The notes below the pieces were generated by a model. That model ran no database searches and was not told where the DNA came from. It saw nothing but the letters and a program-made list of their open reading frames with translations. A stretch of DNA of 64,000 nt, from NCBI GenBank assembly GCA_025060615.1, contig JANXBS010000010.1, positions 87,104-151,103 of the forward strand. The letters are read 5' to 3'. This stretch comes from Anaerolineae bacterium (GTDB lineage Bacteria > Chloroflexota > Anaerolineae > DUEN01). Shown piece after piece: positions 53,465 to 60,552 of this stretch (the first letter of the stretch is position 1; each line of letters starts with the position of its first letter). The position numbers were made by a program, and so were the translations under genes.

Positions 53465-54990
53465 CGCTTGTAGACGCGCTGCAGGTGCACTACCAGATCA
53501 TCGATGAACGCTGGCGTGCGGAGGGTCAGCACCCCTTCGGCGGAGGTCCGCCATGACCCTGTCATCTTCCGGTATCGCCCGTCTGCCGGATAGTAGAAGG
53601 CCAGCTCATACTCGCCGACGGGAAGGGCCAACGTGAGCTCGCCAGCCTGCGTCACAGCGCCGCTTAGCTCGTTAACCAGATATACAACAGCCTCATCCTC
53701 CGAGCGCAGCAGATACGCGAAATCTGATGGAGGTCGGGCGAGAATGCCGCACACATCCGGCTCCATCTCCCACCAGCGTGTGTGGGTCTCCCAGAATGGC
53801 CGCATGTGCTGGCAGTACTCCTCGCCCGGCCCCCATCCCCCTGTCTCAATCCCTTCACACCCTGTCCAGGCGTGATAGCTCCAATAATCGCCTGAAATGT
53901 TCCAGACCCAGGCCTGTTTACGACGGTGCACCGGGTCATCGTTGCCATGATGACGCTCCCGACCGCTTTCGTTGCACCAGGCGGGCTTCCTATACCGGTG
54001 GATGTTCAATGCCACCCGTCGGTAGTACGCATCCAGACCGTGCCGAGCCGGGTCGCTAGACGTGCACGAATGGTTGATCGCCAGGTCCAGCCAGTCAGCA
54101 TCGGGCCAAGCCGCATCCTCCGTAGTGCCAAAAGACGTGCAGATCAGATGTCGGTAGGGGTCATGCGCCCGCAAGTAGCACGCCATATAAGCCTGGTATG
54201 ACCGGTCTTCTGCGTATTCGTTAAACAGCTCCCAAGCGAGGATGTTGGCAAAAGGAGCTAGCCGGGCCAACAGGTAATCCCAGTAACGTTCCATTTCTGG
54301 GTCCGGGATAGGCGCTGGCGGCTCGCGCCGTAGCCGGCAGAAGATCACGGGCTGCATCAGCACTCCATGCTGTGCTGCATGTTGCACCAGGACCTCAACC
54401 CGCTGCCAGAAGCGCACCGCAAAGCGTGTGAAATCGGGAACCAGCCGTGAGCCGCCCCACGGCCAGACATCCTTACCCACCTCGGTGAAGAAATAGTCAG
54501 TCTCCAGCGCAAAACGGAGACAATTAAAACCGCGAGCCGCCGCCTGGTCAATGAAATCCAAAGCGTTCTTCGCTACCGCCAGCAGCCAAGCCGTCTTCGA
54601 GAGCACAAACGGCCGGCTGCCATCCTCGCGCAGGAAGTGATAAGGGTGAGCAGGGTCCACGCGCACGATGCCGGGGCGGGTCGAAGGCACACAGCGAAAC
54701 ACCCCTTGCGTCTCCACCGGCTTATTCGTCCCCTGGAAGTGGAGCCGGTATCGGTAATCGCCCTCCTGACCTGGCATGAAGCGGATCCGGTAAAGGGAAC
54801 CATCTTCACTGTCGCAAAAGCCAGTGATCCCGATCTCTCGTCCATCTGGCGTGATGATCACCCCGCTCAGCCGGGCATCCAGAAATGGATTGGCGACACA
54901 ATGCGGGGGTGCCTGCAGAAACCACTCGATCGTATCAAAGCGCGGCACGGTCGCCGGCGGTGAGAGGAACTGATACGGAAGCGATTTCAT
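53461..54990 (-). CDS. Intracellular GH-A clan glycoside hydrolase with DUF5060-like domain
   Basis: A 509-residue enzyme. The N-terminal beta-sandwich (about 15-105) resembles DUF5060. A TIM barrel of the DUF4038/cellulase type follows, with likely acid/base Glu258 in LAWELFNEY and nucleophile Glu341 in WCNESG, then a C-terminal beta domain. No signal peptide is present, so it acts on imported oligosaccharides. It converges on the rhamnose-type genes, and a link to rhamnose-containing glycans is plausible. The -35 box of the divergent recombinase promoter lies two bases upstream of its start. Exact specificity is unknown. Confidence 0.88.
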   Translation of the reverse strand: MKSLPYQFLSPPATVPRFDTIEWFLQAPPHCVANPFLDARLSGVIITPDGREIGITGFCDSEDGSLYRIRFMPGQEGDYRYRLHFQGTNKPVETQGVFRCVPSTRPGIVRVDPAHPYHFLREDGSRPFVLSKTAWLLAVAKNALDFIDQAAARGFNCLRFALETDYFFTEVGKDVWPWGGSRLVPDFTRFAVRFWQRVEVLVQHAAQHGVLMQPVIFCRLRREPPAPIPDPEMERYWDYLLARLAPFANILAWELFNEYAEDRSYQAYMACYLRAHDPYRHLICTSFGTTEDAAWPDADWLDLAINHSCTSSDPARHGLDAYYRRVALNIHRYRKPAWCNESGRERHHGNDDPVHRRKQAWVWNISGDYWSYHAWTGCEGIETGGWGPGEEYCQHMRPFWETHTRWWEMEPDVCGILARPPSDFAYLLRSEDEAVVYLVNELSGAVTQAGELTLALPVGEYELAFYYPADGRYRKMTGSWRTSAEGVLTLRTPAFIDDLVVHLQRVYKR

Positions 54991-54991
54991 C

Positions 54992-55020
54992 TTGACAGCT
55001 GATCAGCTATCTGTTAAAAT
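54992..55020 (+). promoter_or_regulatory. Strong promoter with palindromic operator for the recombinase-like gene
   Basis: TTGACA (54992-54997) and TAAAAT (55015-55020) are 17 bp apart. The spacer contains the perfect 12-bp palindrome AGCTGATCAGCT (54997-55008), positioned as a repressor site. Confidence 0.75.
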
Positions 55021-55048
55021 GAATTTGCTATACGAAAAGGAGCGCAGG

Positions 55049-56011
55049 ATGCCTAATTCCGTTGTTGAACAGCCGCCCTTGTTGCCTATCCAGGGAACCC
55101 AAGGCGAATACGGTCCGCCAGTGGCCGAAGCCGCTTCGCTCTCCCATCAGTCTGCGCTGGTCACGGCTATGAACGCGTTTCACATCTACATGCTGCGCAA
55201 AGGGTTCACGGAGAACACCATCAAGGCATTCATGGGCGACCTGCGCATCCTCAGCCGCTATCTGGGAGCCAATCATCCTATTGGCCGGATTAGCACAGAG
55301 GACCTCAACAACTTCCTGGCTTACCTGCTCTTTCAACGTGGCAAACCATGCAATCCCAAATCATTCGCCCGGCGCCTAACCACGCTCAAGGTATTCTTCG
55401 GCTGGCTAGCCGAGACCCAGGTGATCGCCTCAGATCCCGCTGCGCCGATTGTCCACCAACCAGTACGCACGCCGCTGCCCGAGATCCTCTTCGATGACGA
55501 GGTAGAGCGGCTGATCCGTACAGCTCAGGACATGTTATGGGCCTCACGCCCAGATGCTCGCCCTTATGTCTTGCTAAACCTGCTGTTACAGACCGGCATT
55601 AAGAAGAGTGAGTGCATGAATCTGCGGCTGGACGACTTCGACCTGTCGAACCCAGCGGCTCCCTCTCTCATTGTACGTTATGACAACCCGCGCCACATGC
55701 ACAAAGAGCGTCGGCTCAGTTTTAGCCCCTACCTCGTCCCAGCCCTTCGCCAATATCTCGCCGAATACCAGCCAAAAACACATCTCTTTGAGTGTACGGC
55801 GCGTAATCTGGAGTACGTACTGGCTGATCTGGGTAACAGAGCGGGTCTGACCAAGCCTGTAGGATTCGAGGTGCTGCGGTGGACTTGCGCCGTGCGTGAC
55901 TATCGCGCTGGGATGTCCGAGGAACGGCTGCGGAAAAAGCTAGGGCTCTCCCTCATAAGCTGGCGCGAGGCCCGTGAGAAAATCCGCAAGCTGGCTGCGC
56001 CCGGGCTATAG
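55049..56011 (+). CDS. Tyrosine-recombinase-fold protein lacking catalytic residues
   Basis: A 320-residue protein shaped like XerC/XerD. The N-terminal SAM-like core-binding domain (about 38-115) has FHIYMLRKGFTENTIKAFMGDL, and the C-terminal domain is of phage-integrase type. Box I reads LLLQTGIKKSECMNLRL, where the invariant Arg is Lys. In box II the HxLRH pattern is replaced by FEVLRWTCAV. No nucleophilic Tyr is found near the C-terminus, where LISWREAREKI stands instead. AAGGAG lies before the ATG. DNA strand exchange is unlikely, so a structural or regulatory DNA-binding role is inferred. It is a single-gene unit with its own strong promoter. Confidence 0.85.
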   Translation: MPNSVVEQPPLLPIQGTQGEYGPPVAEAASLSHQSALVTAMNAFHIYMLRKGFTENTIKAFMGDLRILSRYLGANHPIGRISTEDLNNFLAYLLFQRGKPCNPKSFARRLTTLKVFFGWLAETQVIASDPAAPIVHQPVRTPLPEILFDDEVERLIRTAQDMLWASRPDARPYVLLNLLLQTGIKKSECMNLRLDDFDLSNPAAPSLIVRYDNPRHMHKERRLSFSPYLVPALRQYLAEYQPKTHLFECTARNLEYVLADLGNRAGLTKPVGFEVLRWTCAVRDYRAGMSEERLRKKLGLSLISWREAREKIRKLAAPGL

Positions 56012-56064
56012 ACGCGACGCATATGCAAGGACACGTTGGCCTTTGGAGGCACGCAGACGCGTGG

Positions 56065-57462
56065 TCACGGAGCAGTATTTATGCCACCCAGCGGCAGGAA
56101 GGCCCGGAACGAGGCCTGATAAGCAGCCACGGCGTTCAAGTAATCACCGCTCCAGCCACCCACCACATACACTCGAGTGTCGAGGGTTGCCACGCCTGCG
56201 TTGCGCCACTGCACCTTGAACGGTGACTCCACGCGGGACCAGGTGCTGCTTAACAGGTCAAAACGTTCGTTGTACTCCAAATCCCCTCGCCAACCGCCCC
56301 CGATTGCGTAGATAGCATTCCCTTCAGCGGCCACCCCCAGGCCACCTCGCGCTCGCATCATCGGCGGCAAGGCTTCCCAAGCCAGTGCTCCTTGTGCCTC
56401 AGCGGCCGGATTGTAGCGGTGGGCCAGCGCGTACTCCCGACGTCCATCAAACCCACCCACGACGTAGATATGATCTCTCAGAGCCGCCGCCCCTAAGAAG
56501 CCACGAGCGACCGGCATCGACGCGCCTCGCTCCCATGCGTCGGTTGCCCGATCATAGATGAACACATCGGCGACATAACGGCTGCCATCCCATCCCCCAA
56601 ACACATATAGGCGATCACCCAGGGCGGCGACGGCATGCGCGCAGCGCGGCGCCAGCATCGGCTTCGCCGCCCTCCAGATGTCTTGCGCTGGGTCGTACAT
56701 CTCCACGACATCGGTAACGCCTCCATCGGCTGTACACCCTCCCACAGCGTACAGGACATCGCCAAGGACGGCCACGCCGAAATTACTCACCGGCGTCGGC
56801 TTGCGCGCGCGAGGGGACCACGCGTTAGCGACCGGATCGAACACATACACGGCGCCGGAAACGCCCTCTGTCCCCTCGCCACCAATGGCATATAGCCGGC
56901 CCTTATACGAGGCCAGCGCCAGCCGCGCGCGCGGCTGCGGCAACGGAGCCAGTACCGTCCAGCGCGACACATCGGCCCAGGGCGCCGGCCCCAACGCCGG
57001 CCGCCCTACATCGCTGAAAGGCCCTAGCTCTATCCTGGAATTAGCAGATCTGGCTAGAGGCCAGAAGATCGCTAACACGGTGACTGAGATCACCAGGATC
57101 AGATACACGCGCTGCCAAAGCTCCAGGCGCGGCGATGGCCGCAGCATCGGCGTGGGCGCCGATTCCAGCCTAAGCTCCTCAGGCTCCACTGCCGGCGTGG
57201 GCCTCGCCTCAACGGCTGGCCTTATCCCATCAAGGGTCAGCCACCCAGCCTGCACGGCCAACATGGTCGCCTCCGTGCGCGAGGCGACTTGAAGCTTTTC
57301 GAAGATGTTGCGAAGATGGACCTTGACCGTGTTCGGGCTGATGATCAGCGCGCGCGCGATCTGCTGGTTGGTGGCTCCCGTCGCCACTAGACGCAACACC
57401 TCCAGCTCACGCTCGCTTAAGGGGCAATCAGCGGACATAAACAGCGCAGATCTGCTCACCAC
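56065..57462 (-). CDS. Membrane-tethered LuxR-type regulator with Kelch propeller
   Basis: A 465-residue protein. Residues 14-70 are a LuxR/FixJ helix-turn-helix (LSERELEVLRLVATGATNQQ, then IARALIISPNTVKVHLRNIF). A Pro/Glu-rich linker leads to one membrane helix (VYLILVISVTVLAIFWPLA, about 119-137). The rest is six or so Kelch repeats (YAIGGEGTEG, YAVGGCTADG, YVFGGWDGS, YVVGGFDG, YAIGGGW, YVVGGWSG). A propeller outside the membrane would sense a ligand, and the DNA-binding part would stay in the cytoplasm. It starts with GTG overlapping the stop of the preceding membrane gene; an ATG at 57438 is an alternative. Confidence 0.9.
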   Translation of the reverse strand: MVSRSALFMSADCPLSERELEVLRLVATGATNQQIARALIISPNTVKVHLRNIFEKLQVASRTEATMLAVQAGWLTLDGIRPAVEARPTPAVEPEELRLESAPTPMLRPSPRLELWQRVYLILVISVTVLAIFWPLARSANSRIELGPFSDVGRPALGPAPWADVSRWTVLAPLPQPRARLALASYKGRLYAIGGEGTEGVSGAVYVFDPVANAWSPRARKPTPVSNFGVAVLGDVLYAVGGCTADGGVTDVVEMYDPAQDIWRAAKPMLAPRCAHAVAALGDRLYVFGGWDGSRYVADVFIYDRATDAWERGASMPVARGFLGAAALRDHIYVVGGFDGRREYALAHRYNPAAEAQGALAWEALPPMMRARGGLGVAAEGNAIYAIGGGWRGDLEYNERFDLLSSTWSRVESPFKVQWRNAGVATLDTRVYVVGGWSGDYLNAVAAYQASFRAFLPLGGINTAP

Positions 57463-58166
57463 CCAAGCCTTGCTTCGCGCCAGAAGCGATAAGCTAGGGT
57501 AAAGAATGCAGGCATCAGGAATGCCCCCGACATCACCACGCCATCTTCCAGCAGCGGGATCCGCGTCAGATAGCCACTCACACCGGCCAGGCCTGACAAA
57601 GCGGACAAGATCAGCAACCCTCCTGAGACCAGATCCACACCTCGCTCACGCACCAACATCACTCCAAAGCCAAAGAGAGCTAAGCTGTATAAAAGATAAC
57701 CGAGAAAGTCTATGGCATACGGATACGCAGCAAGCCGGCCGCTGTAGCTCCACGTCAGATATGCAGTCAGCGCGCTCGTCCGCAAAGTTGCATCCTCAGC
57801 GTTCACAAACAGGTCGGTCAGCCCGCGCACCACAGTTAACTGCGACCAGTAGGCAGGCAGGGAAAAGGCCACATAGAGAAGCCCAGCTATCCCCCAGATC
57901 AGAGCGGATCCTCCCCATCGCCGATAATTTAGGGCGGTCAACGCTAGGAAAAAGGGCAATTGCGCTAGCGCCAGCAGAAAGATCCCCCCGTACAGGATCG
58001 CGTACGCCGTCTCATGTTCGGCGATGAAGAACATTTCTTCTTCTAACGTGGCATTTTCCGGCATAGCTGGCAGAGCCAACAACACGGCCAACCAGATCAG
58101 GGTGAGCGCCGCCGCCAGCCATGCTGCCATCGCCCCCGTTCGCATCAACCCCCGCGCGCTCAACAT
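57456..58166 (-). CDS. Six-helix membrane protein of unknown function
   Basis: A 236-residue protein with about six hydrophobic helices, an early acidic loop (ATLEEEMFFIAEHE) and a pair of polar loops between helices 3 and 4. It is co-transcribed with the LuxR-Kelch regulator gene, overlapping it by seven bases, so it is a candidate sensor partner or target. It superficially resembles DUF4386-type proteins. The 171-bp gap upstream holds TTGACA (minus strand, 58262-58257) but no matching -10 box. Confidence 0.78.
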   Translation of the reverse strand: MLSARGLMRTGAMAAWLAAALTLIWLAVLLALPAMPENATLEEEMFFIAEHETAYAILYGGIFLLALAQLPFFLALTALNYRRWGGSALIWGIAGLLYVAFSLPAYWSQLTVVRGLTDLFVNAEDATLRTSALTAYLTWSYSGRLAAYPYAIDFLGYLLYSLALFGFGVMLVRERGVDLVSGGLLILSALSGLAGVSGYLTRIPLLEDGVVMSGAFLMPAFFTLAYRFWREARLGW

Positions 58167-58337
58167 GCCGTCGAGAGCCCTTTTATCGCCTCAGGGGGAT
58201 CCCATGTGGAGCCCCTAGCAATCCGTCCATGAGATGGCCCAAGTATGCCATGACATTGTCAACAAGCAAAACCGTCGATTTCTCGTACCCAACGACATTC
58301 TCGTACCCACTCGGGCATTCAAGAGGCCCTCGCTCCT

Positions 58338-59321
58338 CTACCAGCGATGATGTACCTGATCCCGGATGTACCGATCGTAGACCTCGCGCACTTTCGCCAT
58401 CTGCTCGGGAGTCAAGGGAGGTAGCTCAGCCGCGCGCACATTCTCCTCAACCTGAGCCGGCCGTTTCGCTCCTGGAATAGCACAGGATACTGCATCGAAC
58501 ATGAGGATCCAACGCAAGGCCAACTGAGCCATCGTCGCACCCGGTGGCACCAACGCTTTGAGCTCCTCCACCGCCTGCAGTCCCACCTCGAAATCCACCC
58601 CAGAAAAGGTCTCGCCTCGATCAAAGGCCTGTCCATAGCGATTGAAGTTACGATGATCATCCGGCGGGAAGGTAGTCTCACGCGTCATCTTACCCGTGAG
58701 CAATCCACTGGCCAGCGGGACGCGGGCGATGATGCCAACTCCTCGCCGTTTCGCCTCCGGAAAGAAGAGCTCGGCCGGCCGGTGGCGAAACATGTTGAAG
58801 ATGATCTGCACCGTCTGCACGCCGGGATATTCGATGGCCTTCAGCCCCTCCTCCACCTTTTCCACACTTACGCCGTAATAGCGGATCTTGCCCGCCTTCA
58901 CCAAATCATCCAGGGCGCCGAATACCTCGGGCCGATAATACACTTCTGTAGGTGGGCAATGCAGCTGCAGAAGGTCGAGACAGTCCGTCTCCAGGTTCTT
59001 CAAGCTGCGCTCCACAAAGCGAGTCAGGTTCTCGGCCGTGTAACCGTCGGCCGTATGCGGAGACAGGCGGCGGCCAGCTTTGGTGGCGACGTAAAAGGTC
59101 TCCTGTCGTTCCCGGCGCAGACGAGCGATCAACTGCTCACTGTGCCCATCGCCATACACGTCCGCCGTGTCAAAGAAGTTGACGCCTAGATCCAGCGCCC
59201 GGTGCATCGCAGCCAGCGATTCCCGATCGTCTACGGGGCCCCAGGCAGAGCCGATAGCCCACGCGCCGAAGCTAATCTCGGATACTCTCCAGCCAGTGCG
59301 ACCCAGTTCACGGTACTGCAT
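58338..59321 (-). CDS. Aldo/keto reductase
   Basis: A 327-residue NAD(P)H-dependent TIM-barrel reductase. The catalytic tetrad is visible: Asp in NFFDTADVYG with the following Tyr, Lys in VATKAG and His in LLQLHCPP. The C-terminal cofactor region has AIPGAKRPAQVEENV. AAGGAG precedes the ATG. It is divergent from the LacI gene, and an operator-like repeat lies between the two, so it probably belongs to the sugar pathway controlled by that LacI protein. Substrate is not known. Confidence 0.93.
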   Translation of the reverse strand: MQYRELGRTGWRVSEISFGAWAIGSAWGPVDDRESLAAMHRALDLGVNFFDTADVYGDGHSEQLIARLRRERQETFYVATKAGRRLSPHTADGYTAENLTRFVERSLKNLETDCLDLLQLHCPPTEVYYRPEVFGALDDLVKAGKIRYYGVSVEKVEEGLKAIEYPGVQTVQIIFNMFRHRPAELFFPEAKRRGVGIIARVPLASGLLTGKMTRETTFPPDDHRNFNRYGQAFDRGETFSGVDFEVGLQAVEELKALVPPGATMAQLALRWILMFDAVSCAIPGAKRPAQVEENVRAAELPPLTPEQMAKVREVYDRYIRDQVHHRW

Positions 59322-59364
59322 ATGTACTCACTCCTTGGCATGGTTTATGATTACTTGGACTTTT

Positions 59365-59386
59365 GGTAGTAAAGAAGTTTACCACC
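59365..59386. promoter_or_regulatory. Inverted repeat upstream of the aldo/keto reductase gene
   Basis: GGTAGTAAA and TTTACCACC are complementary except for one position and lie four bases apart. The symmetry and size fit a LacI-family operator controlling the reductase gene. Confidence 0.45.
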
Positions 59387-59435
59387 ATTAGTTAAAATCC
59401 ACCACCGAAAAGCCTTGGAGGCAATTAGGAGGAGA

Positions 59436-59464
59436 TTGACAATCAGTGAGCGTTCTGCTATAAT
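59436..59464 (+). promoter_or_regulatory. Consensus promoter of the LacI-type regulator operon
   Basis: TTGACA (59436-59441) and TATAAT (59459-59464) are 17 bp apart with TG before the -10 box, an almost ideal promoter. The transcript should start near 59471. Confidence 0.85.
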
Positions 59465-59470
59465 ATCAAT

Positions 59471-59496
59471 CGAGTAAGCTGACTCGAGTAATACTC
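59471..59496. promoter_or_regulatory. Operator-like repeats abutting the lacI-type start codon
   Basis: Two copies of CGAGTAA (59471-59477 and 59485-59491) and the palindrome GAGTA-A-TACTC (59486-59496) fill the whole leader up to the ATG. There is no clear ribosome site, so the leader seems to be given over to repressor binding. Confidence 0.5.
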
Positions 59497-60516
59497 ATGC
59501 GAGCACCTACGCAGCAGGATGTCGCTCGCCGCGCAGGGGTCTCCCGCGCCACTGTCTCCTATATCCTCAACAACCGCGCTGACGGCAACGTTCGCATCAG
59601 CGAGCAGACCCGCCAGCGCGTGCTACAGGCGATCCGAGAGCTCGGATATCGGCCGAATGTGACGGCGCGCAGCTTGCGCACGCGTCGCACTCAGCTTCTG
59701 GCCATCATGGTGCCCGATCTGACCAACCCCTTCTACCCTCAGTTAATTCGCGGAGTCCAGGCCAGCGCCGATCAGCGAGATTATCAGCTCCTGGTGTATG
59801 ACAGCAACGATAACCCTGCGCGTGAGCGCGCCTTCGTGGAGACGGTACTGCGCCGGCGCGTGGATGGCGTGATCCTGGTAACCTTTCACCTGAATGCGGA
59901 TGATGTGGCGCAGCTTACGCAGGCTGGCATTCAGGTGGTCGCCATAGGTGGCCGGCTGCGCACGGCTGGTGTGGATGTAGTAGCCACGCGAGAGCGCCTG
60001 GCGGTTCATGAAGTCATCCGATACCTTGTGAGTCGGGGGCATCGGCGCATCGCCCATCTGGCTGGGCCGCTGGACACGCCGTCAGGGGAGGTACGCCTGC
60101 AAGGCTACCGGGAGGGGCTGGCCGAGGCTGGCATCCCGTACGATGAGTCGTTGGTGCGCTATGGGACCTTCCAGCGCGCAGGGGTGGCCGAGCTGGTTGC
60201 CTCTCTGTTTCCGAGCCCAGAGGTTAAGGACCGCCCAACAGCCCTCTTCGCCGCCAACGACGTCATGGCCATTGAAGCGATCCTTACCCTTACCCGTCGC
60301 GGCTGGCGCATTCCGGAGGACGTGGCCGTGTGCGGCTTCGACGATATCCCAGAGGCTGAGCTGATCACCCCATCGCTGACGACCGTTGGCCAGGACGCAC
60401 AGGCTTTAGGGCAGCGGGCGGCAGAGTTGCTGTTAGAGCGGCTGAGCAGCCAAGAGCCGATCGAGGTGCGACATGTAAGCGTGCCATATCGTCTGGTGAT
60501 CCGGGAGAGCGCATAA
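59497..60516 (+). CDS. LacI-family transcriptional regulator
   Basis: A 339-residue sugar-responsive repressor. The headpiece (TQQDVARRAGVSRATVSYIL, then hinge GYRPNVTARSLRT) is followed by a periplasmic-binding-protein-like effector domain with GRRIAHLAG-type and FAANDVMAIEAI motifs. It is first in a two-gene operon with the ADP-ribosylglycohydrolase-like gene and divergent from the aldo/keto reductase gene. The near-perfect promoter with repeats in the leader suggests tight autoregulation. No Shine-Dalgarno site is visible. Confidence 0.95.
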   Translation: MRAPTQQDVARRAGVSRATVSYILNNRADGNVRISEQTRQRVLQAIRELGYRPNVTARSLRTRRTQLLAIMVPDLTNPFYPQLIRGVQASADQRDYQLLVYDSNDNPARERAFVETVLRRRVDGVILVTFHLNADDVAQLTQAGIQVVAIGGRLRTAGVDVVATRERLAVHEVIRYLVSRGHRRIAHLAGPLDTPSGEVRLQGYREGLAEAGIPYDESLVRYGTFQRAGVAELVASLFPSPEVKDRPTALFAANDVMAIEAILTLTRRGWRIPEDVAVCGFDDIPEAELITPSLTTVGQDAQALGQRAAELLLERLSSQEPIEVRHVSVPYRLVIRESA

Positions 60517-60552
60517 GCGCTCTCATCACTCTATCTCACTGAGGAGCCATCT

